From Anaerolineae bacterium (GTDB lineage: Bacteria; Chloroflexota; Anaerolineae; Anaerolineales; Villigracilaceae): a stretch of DNA of 64,000 nt. How positions within the stretch are numbered: the stretch's first letter is position 1; every line of letters begins with the position of its first letter. The position numbers and the translations under genes are program-made. The DNA lies in the NCBI GenBank assembly GCA_021324435.1, contig JAJPIZ010000049.1, positions 1-64,000 on the forward strand, written 5' to 3'. A model generated the notes under the pieces. That model made no database searches, was not told the DNA's origin, and was given only the letters and a program-made list of their open reading frames with translations. Of the stretch, positions 18,790-27,182 are shown in pieces.

Positions 18790-19893
18790 TCATTTGATGA
18801 TAGGTTTGCCGTTTTTGTAGAATACGTCGCCGTCCACTTTGATCTCGGCATCAGACATGTCACACAGCATGTCCCAATGCAGGCCTGAATCATTTTTTGA
18901 CCCGCTTTCGGGGTAGCCCGCGCCAACTGCAAAGTGAATCGTGCCGCCAATTTTTTCATCGAAGAGCATGTTCTTGGTGAAACGCGTGATCCCGTAGTTC
19001 GTGCCGATGCCCCACTCGCCGAGATAGCGCGCGCCGCTGTCTGTGTTGAGCAAAGTGGTCAGTAATTCTTGATTCTTACTGGCTTTCTCTTTGACCACTC
19101 TGCCATCTTTGAACCACAACTCGACATCGTTGATTTCCTGTCCGTCATAGATGGCGGGATATTTGAATCGAATCCAACCGTTGACCGAGCGCTCGACCGG
19201 CCCTGTGAAAATTTCCCCATCGGGAAAGTTTTCCTTGCCTGCGCATTCGATAAAAGCACGGCCCTTGATCGAAAGTGAAATGTCTACGTTCGAACCTTTG
19301 AGCGCGACTTTGTTCCTACCTTTTAGCCACTTGATGAGCTTCTGTTGCTTCGCGGCTTCTTTGCGCCAAAAGGTCAGCGGGTCGGGCAGGTTGAGCATAC
19401 CGGCCGCTAAGACGAAATCTTCGTAATCGCGAAGCGACATATCGGCTTCCTGCGCCATGGCGTTGTTGGGATACGCGGTCAGCGTCCATTTGAGTTCGCC
19501 TTTGGCGGCGCGCTTCAAAAAGGTTTTTGTGAGAGGCGCGCCCGCTTTGCGATTGCGCGCAATACGTTTTGGGTTTACGCCGCTGAGGTTACGCGTATTG
19601 AATTCGGTCCAGATGGTGATAACGGCATCATAGGTTTGATTGATGAGTTTTCGGATGGGCGAGACATAATCCAACTGAGCGTTGGATGCATATTTGAAAA
19701 ACGTTTCTTCGGCACCGGGCACTTCGTTAATGATGAAAGGATACGCGCCCGCCTTGAGCGCCTCTTCATAGACGGCGAGAGTCAATTCATCGGCCAGAGG
19801 GCTGGTGCGGATGACCACCTGATCGCCGCGCTTGAGCGCGACGGAATAGTGGACCAGGACCTTGGCGAGTTTTGAAATACGAGAATCAGTCAC
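18790..19893 (-). CDS. Aminopeptidase, M29 family
   Basis: Metallo-aminopeptidase of the thermophilic M29 family (like AmpS and Thermus aminopeptidase T), removing N-terminal residues from peptides in the cytoplasm using two metal ions. Family motifs include LAKVLVHYSVALKRGDQVVI at the start, NFPDGEIFTGPVERSVNGWI (metal-binding Glu), LGEWGIGTNYGITRFTKNML and IHFAVGAGYPESG ending in LHWDMLCDM (metal-binding His and Asp). The length of 367 residues fits. The start is GTG 19893 with AAAGGAA upstream. Confidence 0.92.
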   Translation of the reverse strand: MTDSRISKLAKVLVHYSVALKRGDQVVIRTSPLADELTLAVYEEALKAGAYPFIINEVPGAEETFFKYASNAQLDYVSPIRKLINQTYDAVITIWTEFNTRNLSGVNPKRIARNRKAGAPLTKTFLKRAAKGELKWTLTAYPNNAMAQEADMSLRDYEDFVLAAGMLNLPDPLTFWRKEAAKQQKLIKWLKGRNKVALKGSNVDISLSIKGRAFIECAGKENFPDGEIFTGPVERSVNGWIRFKYPAIYDGQEINDVELWFKDGRVVKEKASKNQELLTTLLNTDSGARYLGEWGIGTNYGITRFTKNMLFDEKIGGTIHFAVGAGYPESGSKNDSGLHWDMLCDMSDAEIKVDGDVFYKNGKPIIK

Positions 19894-19976
19894 GGCATTC
19901 CTTTCCCTTGCATAAAGATGGTTGGATTATACATTTGCGGCATCCAAAAGGGAATTCGGAGACCAAGTTGCAACTT

Positions 19977-20396
19977 TCATTCCCCGATAATTTTGACCAA
20001 TACCCGCTTCTTTCTTCGACCGTCGAATTCCCCGTAAAAAATCTGTTCCCACGGCCCAAAGTCCAGGCGGCCATCCGTCACTGCGACGACGACTTCGCGT
20101 CCCATCACCTGACGTTTGAGATGAGCGTCGGCGTTGTCTTCGCCGGTGTCGTTGTGACGATATTGGTTGGTGGGTTCATGCGGAGCCAGTCCCTCCAGCC
20201 ATTTTTCATAATCCTGATGCAGGCCGTGTTCATCATCGTTGATGAAGACCGAGGCCGTGATGTGCATGGCGTTGACCAGAACCAGCCCTTCGCGGATTCC
20301 GCTTTCGCGCAAGGCTTCTTCGACCTGCGGCGTAATGTTGACAAAGCCGCGACGGGAAGGGATGTTGAACCACAATTCTTTGCGATAGGATTTCAT
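19977..20396 (-). CDS. YjbQ/UPF0047 family protein
   Basis: Small conserved protein of the YjbQ family. Members show weak thiamine-phosphate synthase activity in vitro, but the true role is unsettled. Visible motifs are [41 protein letters not shown] (clusters of His, Asp and Asn around the presumed active site) and [20 protein letters not shown], the family signature near the C-terminus. The 139 residues match the family. It begins 3 bases after the DUF4342 gene. Confidence 0.92.
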   Translation of the reverse strand: MKSYRKELWFNIPSRRGFVNITPQVEEALRESGIREGLVLVNAMHITASVFINDDEHGLHQDYEKWLEGLAPHEPTNQYRHNDTGEDNADAHLKRQVMGREVVVAVTDGRLDFGPWEQIFYGEFDGRRKKRVLVKIIGE

Positions 20397-20399
20397 GAT

Positions 20400-20651
20400 C
20401 TATTCAGATTTTTCAACCACCACCGTCGCTTCGGTGAGCAAGGCGGCGATGGCGCCGATGGCGGCCAATTGTGGCGCGATCAACGCGCCGACCACTCCCA
20501 GAGTCATCGGGACTTCCATGATGATTTTGCCATCTTTATCTTTAATGATGATACGGCGGATGTTGCCTTCGTGAATCAACTTCTTGATTCTGGCGAGCAA
20601 TTCCTCGCCGTTGACCTTGAATTCTTCGGTGCGAAATTTTTCGCTGGGCAT
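20400..20651 (-). CDS. DUF4342 protein
   Basis: Protein of 83 residues matching the DUF4342 pattern: ELLARIKKLIHEGNIRRIII and KDKDGKIIMEVPMTLGVVGA, followed by a hydrophobic C-terminal half (ALIAPQLAAIGAIAALLTEA) that may insert in the membrane. Function unknown. Close spacing on both sides (3 and 9 bases) shows that it belongs to the operon. Confidence 0.85.
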   Translation of the reverse strand: MPSEKFRTEEFKVNGEELLARIKKLIHEGNIRRIIIKDKDGKIIMEVPMTLGVVGALIAPQLAAIGAIAALLTEATVVVEKSE

Positions 20652-20660
20652 TTATGCTCC

Positions 20661-21239
20661 TTACTTAAACCATTTCTCATCCAGGGCAGACCATTCATCC
20701 GATTGGTCGGCGCGGTCTTTCCAGTTTTCCTTGCCGCTCCATGATTCGATTTTGATTTCATACACGGAGGTACGTTTGAGTTCCTTGTCTGTGGCCGGAC
20801 GATAATCCTTGCCGAGTTCCATTTCGCCAAAATACTTGGCGATTAATTTGTGAAGCACCTGCCGCTTCTCGTTTTCATCTTCGATCAGGTACGCTTTGCC
20901 GAACACAACTACGCTCCGAAATTGAAGTGAAAATTCCAATGCGACGTTGGAAGGCAGGACTTTCCCCATCTCGCTGACTTCCACGCAGACTTCAGGATGG
21001 CGTTCAATGTTTTCGCGGATGCGCCCGGAAATGTTCGAGTGAAAGATTAAACGGTGTCCGGCTTCATCGTAGAAAAAGGTCGAAGGTGTGATGAACGGCT
21101 GATTGTCCCAGCGCGAGGCGATGTGGGCGATTTGAGCGCGGCGCAGAAAGGCGCGAATCCAATCATTATCGCGTTGATATTCGGGCAGTCGTTGATGCGC
21201 GGTGGGCAGGATTTTCTCAAGGTTGTAGTCGCGAGGCAT
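20661..21239 (-). CDS. Pyridoxamine 5'-phosphate oxidase-like FMN-binding protein
   Basis: Split-barrel flavin-binding family. The start at 21239 (MPRDYNLEKI) has GGAG upstream; the longer frame to 21488 runs antisense-like into the neighbouring gene and is not used. The core contains FLRRAQIAHIASRWDNQPFI, the first strand pair of the family, then HRLIFHSNISGRIRENIERH and PEVCVEVSEMGKVLPS, which form the flavin-binding groove. The length of 192 residues is like other general members. The substrate is unknown; the ligand could be FMN, F420 or haem. Confidence 0.88.
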   Translation of the reverse strand: MPRDYNLEKILPTAHQRLPEYQRDNDWIRAFLRRAQIAHIASRWDNQPFITPSTFFYDEAGHRLIFHSNISGRIRENIERHPEVCVEVSEMGKVLPSNVALEFSLQFRSVVVFGKAYLIEDENEKRQVLHKLIAKYFGEMELGKDYRPATDKELKRTSVYEIKIESWSGKENWKDRADQSDEWSALDEKWFK

Positions 21240-21256
21240 GAAGTGGCTCCGAGTGT

Positions 21257-21841
21257 TTAGCGGTCGTCCACTAAAAGATGTTTGTACCAAATCCACAAAA
21301 TGAGGTAGCCCAAAATGAAGGCAAGCAGAATCGCCGCCCAGCCCCATAAAACGATTTTGCCGAAGATGAACAGGAAGAAATAGGCGGCGGCCGCGGTGGT
21401 CAGGGCGCCGAGTAAAGCCACTTCGACCGCGATGAGATTGGCGATGCTGTACGGTTTGTCGGTGGGCGGAATGGTCTTGCCGCGCCATTTGAAAGCCGGA
21501 GCGATCTCGGGATGATTCTCGATGTAGAAATTCTTGACTTGATTCATCGCTTCCACGGATTCGTGCCAGGCGGCGCGCAGTCGTGCCAACTGTGCGATGG
21601 TCAACGCGCCGAGCACGGTGAGAATGACGAACAACATTGCAAACGCCAGCGATACACTTCTTAGATTATCATGCGCGAATTGTGTGCCGAGGATGGCGGC
21701 GACGATGGAGCCGACCGATACAAAATAAAAGGATGCCACGCGTGAGCGATCTTCGTTGGCCTGGAAGACCGTGTTGGCAATATATTCGTACTCGGCTTTC
21801 AGGATTTCATCGGGTTGAAGTTTTGAGACCGGCTTTGGCAT
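21257..21841 (-). CDS. Membrane protein of unknown function (four helices)
   Basis: First gene of the minus operon. Two pairs of membrane helices are seen at about residues 40-85 (YFVSVGSIVAAILGTQFA, LAFAMLFVILTVLGALTIAQ) and 135-185. Between them lies a cytoplasmic helical segment with LARLRAAWHESVEAMNQVKN. The N-terminal 35 residues are hydrophilic (EILKAEYEYIANTVFQANED). I do not recognise the family. A TATAAT on the minus strand at 21865-21870 lies 23 bases before the ATG and is a candidate -10 box. Confidence 0.75.
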   Translation of the reverse strand: MPKPVSKLQPDEILKAEYEYIANTVFQANEDRSRVASFYFVSVGSIVAAILGTQFAHDNLRSVSLAFAMLFVILTVLGALTIAQLARLRAAWHESVEAMNQVKNFYIENHPEIAPAFKWRGKTIPPTDKPYSIANLIAVEVALLGALTTAAAAYFFLFIFGKIVLWGWAAILLAFILGYLILWIWYKHLLVDDR

Positions 21842-21971
21842 AAGCCCTCCGCTGTGATGACGTGATTATATCTTGAAAGCAAAGGCGTTTCGCGCAGGAT
21901 GAATGACACTAGCCTCGGTCTCGCATCTCGTTATATACTTGAGTAAATTTATCCCATTCCTGGAGGTCTTC

Positions 21972-23102
21972 ATGCTCGCCATACAGCTCGTTGACACGAA
22001 CAATAAATCCCAGGTCAGGCAATTTGTCGAATATCCTTTTCATCTCTACAAAGATTGTCCGCAATGGGTGCCGCCGATTTTTGCAGATTCATATCTCCAG
22101 TTGAACCGCAAAAAGCATCCGTTCTTCGAGCATTCAGACGCGGATTTTTATCTTGCATTGCGCGATGGAAAAGTAGTAGGGCGCATCGCCGCGCTGGAGA
22201 ATAAACCCTTCAACCAGTATCACAAGACCAGAGACGCAGAGTTTTATTTCTTCGATAGCATCAATGATCAGGAAGTAGCCAACGCCCTTTTCAACGCAGT
22301 CTTTGATTGGGCGAAAAAGCGCGGACTAAATCGCATTGTAGGGCCAAAAGGAATGTCTGCCTTCGATGGTTATGGGATTCAAATCGAAGGCTTTCAACAC
22401 CGCCAGATGATGACGATGATGAACTACAACTATGATTACTACCCCAAACTGGTCGAGGCGCTCGGTTTTGAAAAAGAAGTGGACTTTGTTTCCTGCTATC
22501 TTCCATCCGACGCGTTCAAAATCCCGGAACGCATCGAGCGGATTGCCCAACGCACAATGGAACGCGGGAAACTCAAAGTCAAGGAATTCAAGAATAAGCG
22601 CGAGTTAATCTCATGGGCGCAACGCATCGGCGATGCTTATAACAAGACCTTTGTCAACAACTGGGAATATTATCCGTTCACACCGAATGAAATCAAGTTC
22701 GTGGTGGACAACATCATGCTGGTGGCCGATCATCGCCTGATCAAGATCATCACGCACAACGACGAAGTGGTCGGCTTTCTGTTTGCCTTCCCGGATGTCT
22801 CTGCGGCGCTTCAGCGCGCCAAGGGACACCTCAATCCAATCAGCCTGATTGATCTTCTGCTGGAGATGAAGCGCACCAAGACGGTCTCCGGCAATGGCAT
22901 GGGAATTTTGCCCGAGCACCAGGGGCACGGCGGAAATGCGTTGCTTTATTATGAGTTGGGGAAAACACTGCTCAACTTCAAACAATTCGAGCATGTAGAA
23001 ATGACTCAAGTAGCGGAGACGACGCGCCAGATGCGCGCCGATTTAAAAAATCTTAATGGCGTTGAATACAAGAATCACCGCGTGTACAAGAAAAACATCT
23101 AG
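21972..23102 (+). CDS. GNAT-fold protein (YghO-like)
   Basis: Start at 21972, six bases after GGAGG; an upstream start at 21903 lacks one. The protein of 376 residues resembles the YghO-type family with an acyl-CoA N-acyltransferase fold. Features are FVEYPFHLYKDCPQWVPPIF, FFEHSDADFYLALRDGKVVG (first strands of the fold), FDWAKKRGLNRIVGPKGMSA and a C-terminal acetyltransferase-like part with MGILPEHQGHGGNALLYYEL. The substrate is unknown. The next gene starts immediately after its stop. Confidence 0.85.
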   Translation: MLAIQLVDTNNKSQVRQFVEYPFHLYKDCPQWVPPIFADSYLQLNRKKHPFFEHSDADFYLALRDGKVVGRIAALENKPFNQYHKTRDAEFYFFDSINDQEVANALFNAVFDWAKKRGLNRIVGPKGMSAFDGYGIQIEGFQHRQMMTMMNYNYDYYPKLVEALGFEKEVDFVSCYLPSDAFKIPERIERIAQRTMERGKLKVKEFKNKRELISWAQRIGDAYNKTFVNNWEYYPFTPNEIKFVVDNIMLVADHRLIKIITHNDEVVGFLFAFPDVSAALQRAKGHLNPISLIDLLLEMKRTKTVSGNGMGILPEHQGHGGNALLYYELGKTLLNFKQFEHVEMTQVAETTRQMRADLKNLNGVEYKNHRVYKKNI

Positions 23103-23706
23103 ATGAAACATCCGTTGCACTTTCTCCCTGATCGCGTTCGCAAGCCGCTCTTCCTTACGCTTCTCATCTGGACCCTTCGGCCTGTTCGCGGTGATGCAGG
23201 TATTGAATCGCCCGCTGATCACAGACGCCGCGCCGATGGGAATTGTCTCGTTTGAACTGGCACGGACGCCTGAGAAAGCATTTCAGATCATGGTTTCGTG
23301 GATTAATCCTGTCGCAGTTCGACCTTCGAATGAGCCACTGATTTATACGATAAGGCCCTTGCTTTACGCGGCCTTTGGACTCGGTTTTGATTATCTCTTC
23401 ATGCCCTCCTATGCTTTGACCCTCGCGTTGGGTGTCATGCTTGCCGCGGCCGCATTTAGAGGCCCCTTTGCAAGTCTTGGCGCGTGGATCGGATGGGGAA
23501 GTCTCGCCGCCGCGCTGTTCGATGCAACGGAGAACGTGGCCTTGCTCAATGTGCTTCTCTTTTGGCGGCCAGATTCATCCTGGCCCGCGATCGCGTTCTG
23601 GTGCGCATCGGTGAAGTTTGGGCTGATCGGCTTGGGGATTGGATACGCTTTGGTAGGCGCGTTATGGCCCAAGCGCCGCCCTGAGCCGGTCGAAGGGTCC
23701 AAGTAA
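23103..23706 (+). CDS. Small membrane protein, apparently frameshifted near 23170
   Basis: An ATG follows directly on the stop of the upstream gene and opens MKHPLHFLPDRVRKPLFLTL with LIWT; this frame then meets a stop. A second frame, from about 23170 to 23706, gives FGLFAVMQVLNRPLITDAAP and then 130 residues with three to four membrane helices. Reading ACCC at 23172-23175 as ACC joins the two frames into one natural helix (LLIWTFGLFAVMQVL). So one extra C breaks the gene: either a sequencing error or a real mutation. If only the second frame is used, translation would begin at 23191. The last residues (RPEPVEGSK) are encoded by a short interspersed repeat. Function unknown. Confidence 0.65.
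23679..23702. repeat. Short interspersed repeat (CCCTGAGCCGGTCGAAGGGTCC)-type, copy 1
   Basis: The core CTGAGCCGGTCGAAGGGTCC encodes the last residues PEPVEGS of the frameshifted membrane protein. A matching copy on the other strand lies at 41231-41252 (GGACCCTTCGACTGGCTCCG). Both lie at ends of genes. Confidence 0.6.
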
Positions 23707-23716
23707 AGAGGCGGTG

Positions 23717-23790
23717 CTTGGTCTCGATACGGCGGCGGTGATCGAGTAGGCCGAGGGCCGTATCGAAATCCCGCCGCCTACTCGACCAGC
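23717..23790. repeat. REP-like palindromic element, copy 1
   Basis: An imperfect palindrome of about 74 bases: CTTGGTCTCGATACGGCGGC at one end and GCCGCCTACTCGACCAG at the other, with inner GATCGAGTAGG. The reverse complement aligns almost end to end with 53899-53974. It follows the stop of the frameshifted membrane gene. Confidence 0.8.
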
Positions 23791-23807
23791 GCTTGCAATG
23801 ACATCCG

Positions 23808-23842
23808 AAACAAAAAATCCCGCCCAATAATGGACGGGATTT
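23808..23842 (-). terminator. Terminator of the cold-shock gene
   Basis: AAATCCCGTCCA and TGGGCGGGATTT pair with one mismatch around a 4-base loop. TTTTTTG follows on the minus strand. It lies 24 bases after the cspA-like stop codon. Confidence 0.88.
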
Positions 23843-23865
23843 CCTTGGTCTGTGGGAATGATGTC

Positions 23866-24075
23866 TTACAGAGGCATCACGTTTGCGGCCTGAGGGCCTT
23901 TCGGTCCCTGCTCGACCGTGAACTCCACCTTCTGGCCTTCCACGAGCTTGCGGAAACCGTCGCTCTGGATGGCCGAATAGTGGACGAACACGTCTGGGCC
24001 GCCGTCGCGGGAGATGAAGCCGTAGCCCTTCTCCGCATTGAACCACTTGACCGTTCCGACGATACGTTCGGACAT
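23866..24075 (-). CDS. Cold-shock domain protein
   Basis: Small single-stranded nucleic-acid-binding protein that acts as an RNA chaperone. The protein of 69 residues has the full cold-shock domain: [20 protein letters not shown] with RNP1 (KGYGFI) and [15 protein letters not shown] with RNP2 (VFVHY), then [20 protein letters not shown]. The start at 24075 is used because AAGGAGG lies 8 bases upstream; a longer frame to 24096 is not preceded by one. A leader of at least 100 bases contains a hairpin. Confidence 0.96.
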   Translation of the reverse strand: MSERIVGTVKWFNAEKGYGFISRDGGPDVFVHYSAIQSDGFRKLVEGQKVEFTVEQGPKGPQAANVMPL

Positions 24076-24146
24076 TGCTTTGCCTCCTTCTGGCAAAAAA
24101 GAAAAAATAGTGATGATGTCGCACGTCCTCGGACGGTCATAAACAA

Positions 24147-24176
24147 AATGACCCGCCGAAGTGCCCTCGGGTCATT
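24147..24176 (-). promoter_or_regulatory. Hairpin in the cold-shock gene leader
   Basis: AATGACCCG and CGGGTCATT pair perfectly around a 12-base loop, with TTTTG next on the minus strand. It lies about 70 bases before the cold-shock gene start. It could be a leader structure or the terminator of a short upstream transcript. The remaining bases between 24177 and 24320 hold only a short palindrome (AAGCAATTGCTT near 24230). Confidence 0.45.
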
Positions 24177-24320
24177 CCGTCCATATTCCTACGATAACGT
24201 ACTGGCATCTTGCAACACTGATGATACAAGCAATTGCTTAAACAGTCAAGGATTTAATCTGGCGCTAAGATTCGGAAATGAGATATTATTGGCTCGACTC
24301 CTTCACCTGGGACCTTTCAT

Positions 24321-27146
24321 ATGCTCATCTCACGCACTGCCCGCGATAAATACAAGTTTTCAACCGACTTTTTCCATCCAAACGGACGCGTGACCTTCGA
24401 GAATTTTGCCTCCGCTCGCGCCTTCGCGGCCCAAATGTCAGCGCATCGCGCGGACCCGGTGCCGGCTTCCGATATCTATGCCTTGTACTTAATTGACAAG
24501 GCCCTGCGCGTCGTGGTGCATCATTATATCGAGCAGAATCACGGGATCATGACCACTGCCGCCCTGCATCTGCTCTCGACCCTCGGCAGGGAGTCTGATC
24601 TCGTCTTCGTCCGTTTTGTGGATCAGTTTCCGCCTACAACCGTCTACCGCGGTGAAATCACCGCCGCGGAATACATTGCCATCGAAAACGAAAAACAGCG
24701 GGAGAATACCATCGAAGAACTTTTGCTGGTCAACAACGCCAATCAAAATCCTGCCCTTCATGCTTATCTCGAATTGTTCGATGAAACGCCGTTGCGTCAG
24801 ATAGATGATTATGTTCAGTTTGTCAGCAGTCTCGAAAGTTTTTTGTTTCAAGTTGCTTCGTTGAGCGCGGGAGGGAAATCCGGCGAGAGCCTCATTGATA
24901 TTCTGCGCGCGCCGGCGCTGGCTTCGCCGTATTCGCTGGAAGGACAATTGCAGTTCATCATTGATCGGTGGGGAAGCGTCCTCGGAAAGGATTTGGTCAC
25001 CCGCCTCCTGCGCGGCATGGACTTCATTCGCGAGGAAGTCATCCGTCATGCCGGGCCGGCGCATTTCGAACACGGCGCGCCGATTCCCAACTTCAGCGGC
25101 GCGGAGTATGCTGAATACGAACGTTTCAGCCCCGACCGTGAATGGATGCCGCGGCTGGTTTTGATTGCGAAGAATTCTTATGTGTGGCTGGAGCAACTTT
25201 CGAGGAAGTACAAGTACTGGATCAAAACGCTGGATCAAATCCCCGATGAGGAACTTGATCTTCTTGCTCGGCGCGGCTTCACAGGTCTATGGCTGATCGG
25301 TCTATGGGAACGAAGCCGCGCTAGTCAAAAAATAAAACAACGCATGGGTGATGAGGAGGCGGTCGCTTCGGCGTACTCTTTGCATTCCTATGACATCGCC
25401 AACGATTTAGGCGGCTGGGACGCGTTGCAGAATTTGCGCGCAAGAGCCTGGGCGCGCGGCATTCGCCTTTCTGCGGACATGGTCCCGAATCACATGGGTA
25501 TTGACTCGACCTGGGTCGTTGAACATCCGGATTGGTTCCTGTCGCTCGATCATCCTCCGTACCCTTCATATACGTTCAACAGCGAGAATCTCTCCGAGGA
25601 TCCGCGCGTCGCCATCGTTTTGGAAGATCACTATTACAACCACTCCGACGCGGCGGTGGTCTTCAAACTGCATAACAATCAAACGAACCAAACCAAATAC
25701 ATCTATCATGGCAATGACGGCACGTCGTTTCCATGGAACGACACCGCGCAACTCGATTACACCAAAGCCGAAGTACGCGAGGCCGTCATTCAAACCATTT
25801 TGCATGTAGCGCGGAACTTTCCGGTCATCCGCTTCGATGCGGCCATGACCCTCGCCAAGAAACACATTCAACGGCTGTGGTTTCCCGAACCCGGCTTCGG
25901 CGGCGCGGTGCCGTCCCGGGCCGAGTACGGCATGACTCGGTCCGAGTTCGACGCGAAGATTCCGAACGAGTTCTGGCGCGAGGTCGTGGATCGCGTCGCG
26001 GCGGAAGTGCCCGACACACTTCTGCTGGCCGAAGCCTTTTGGTTGATGGAGGGCTATTTCGTCCGCACGCTGGGAATGCATCGCGTGTACAACTCGGCCT
26101 TCATGCACATGTTGCGCGATGAAGATAATGCCAAGTTTCGGCAGTTGATCAAAAACACGCTCGAGTTCGATCCGCAGATTCTCAAACGTTACGTCAATTT
26201 CATGAACAACCCCGATGAAAAGACGGCGGTCGAACAATTCGGCAATGGCGATAAATATTTTGGTGTTGCGACTCTGCTTTCGACTTTGCCCGGCCTGCCG
26301 ATGTTCGGTCACGGACAGATCGAGGGCTTCCGCGAAAAATATGGGATGGAATTCCGCAAGCCGAAGTGGGATGAACAACCCGACGAAGGACTCATCCGTG
26401 GCCATGAGTGGAAAATCTTCCCGCTCCTTCACCGCCGACATTTGTTCGCCGATGTGGAGAATTTTCTACTCTATGATTTTTATACCGTCAATGGCCGTGT
26501 AGATGAAAATGTGTTTGCTTATTCCAATGTTTTCAACGATGAACGCGGACTGGTGATCTACCACAATAAGTTTGCCGATACACGGGGTTGGATCAAAACC
26601 TCCGCCGCGTATCTCGATAAAAACTCAGGCGGGTTGAGGCAGAAGTCATTGGCTGAAGGTCTCGGTTTACCCCTCGAAGGTTTTGTTATCTTCAAGGATT
26701 ATGTCACGCATTTGGAATACATTCGTTCATGTGAAGAATTATGGCAAAAGGGAATGTATTTTGAACTGGGCGCGTATCAGCATCACGTATTCATGGATTG
26801 GCGATTTGTGGAAGGCGAGGGTTGGGATGTGGTGAACGGGGTGTTGAACGGCGCTGGCGTGGAGTCTGTGCAGGAAAAGTGGGAGGAGATGTTTGGAGGG
26901 GAGAAAGGGGAAGAAAAAAGAATAGAGAGTAGAGAGAAGAAAAAAGAAGTGAGGCGGGCTGTGAAGGCTAAAACTGCTGTGACCAAGAAATCCGCGATAA
27001 AGAAGGGCGGAAATAAAAATACAATGACGAAGAAACCAGCCGCAAAGAAGAGGGTGAGAAAGAAGCGCGCCGACTCTAAAAAATCCTCGCCCAAAAAAAC
27101 TGCGGGGAAATCGAAATCTGGATCAAAGAGCGTCAAAGGCAAGTGA
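24321..27146 (+). CDS. GH13-family alpha-glucan-active enzyme with lysine-rich C-terminal tail
   Basis: Large glycoside hydrolase of the alpha-amylase clan. About 300 N-terminal residues precede the barrel and match nothing I know. The barrel shows GLWLIGLWERS, the region I motif DMVPNHMGID, the region II motif VIRFDAAMTLAKKH with the nucleophile Asp506, region III LLLAEAFW with the acid/base Glu571, and region IV FMNNPDEKTA with Asp632. All three catalytic acids are kept. Domains to about residue 855 follow. The last 80 residues are highly basic and made of Lys/Ala/Ser words (KKPAAKKRVRKKRADSKKSS), like histone H1 tails, and the DNA there is A-rich. No signal peptide, so cytoplasmic action on storage glucan is likely. 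The exact reaction is not known. Confidence 0.85.
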   Translation: MLISRTARDKYKFSTDFFHPNGRVTFENFASARAFAAQMSAHRADPVPASDIYALYLIDKALRVVVHHYIEQNHGIMTTAALHLLSTLGRESDLVFVRFVDQFPPTTVYRGEITAAEYIAIENEKQRENTIEELLLVNNANQNPALHAYLELFDETPLRQIDDYVQFVSSLESFLFQVASLSAGGKSGESLIDILRAPALASPYSLEGQLQFIIDRWGSVLGKDLVTRLLRGMDFIREEVIRHAGPAHFEHGAPIPNFSGAEYAEYERFSPDREWMPRLVLIAKNSYVWLEQLSRKYKYWIKTLDQIPDEELDLLARRGFTGLWLIGLWERSRASQKIKQRMGDEEAVASAYSLHSYDIANDLGGWDALQNLRARAWARGIRLSADMVPNHMGIDSTWVVEHPDWFLSLDHPPYPSYTFNSENLSEDPRVAIVLEDHYYNHSDAAVVFKLHNNQTNQTKYIYHGNDGTSFPWNDTAQLDYTKAEVREAVIQTILHVARNFPVIRFDAAMTLAKKHIQRLWFPEPGFGGAVPSRAEYGMTRSEFDAKIPNEFWREVVDRVAAEVPDTLLLAEAFWLMEGYFVRTLGMHRVYNSAFMHMLRDEDNAKFRQLIKNTLEFDPQILKRYVNFMNNPDEKTAVEQFGNGDKYFGVATLLSTLPGLPMFGHGQIEGFREKYGMEFRKPKWDEQPDEGLIRGHEWKIFPLLHRRHLFADVENFLLYDFYTVNGRVDENVFAYSNVFNDERGLVIYHNKFADTRGWIKTSAAYLDKNSGGLRQKSLAEGLGLPLEGFVIFKDYVTHLEYIRSCEELWQKGMYFELGAYQHHVFMDWRFVEGEGWDVVNGVLNGAGVESVQEKWEEMFGGEKGEEKRIESREKKKEVRRAVKAKTAVTKKSAIKKGGNKNTMTKKPAAKKRVRKKRADSKKSSPKKTAGKSKSGSKSVKGK
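26921..26958. repeat. AGAGAGTAGAGAG-type word repeat inside the GH13 gene
   Basis: The stretch contains AATAGAGAGTAGAGAGAAG at the start of the basic tail (residues EEKRIESREKKKE). Similar words occur in priA at 37383-37412 and upstream of sbcC at 48578-48631. Confidence 0.5.
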
Positions 27147-27147
27147 T

Positions 27148-27182
27148 AAAGAAATCTCCAGCCCTATGCTGGAGATTTCTTT
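27148..27182. terminator. Bidirectional terminator, GH13 gene / glycosyltransferase
   Basis: AAAGAAATCTCCAGC and its exact complement form a 15-base stem with a 5-base loop. It lies 2 bases after the GH13 stop and includes the last codons of the convergent glycosyltransferase gene. Confidence 0.9.

Noticed and set aside
21240-21488. Longer start for the PNPOx-like protein
   Set aside because: It runs through the neighbouring membrane gene in another frame; a ribosome site exists at 21239.
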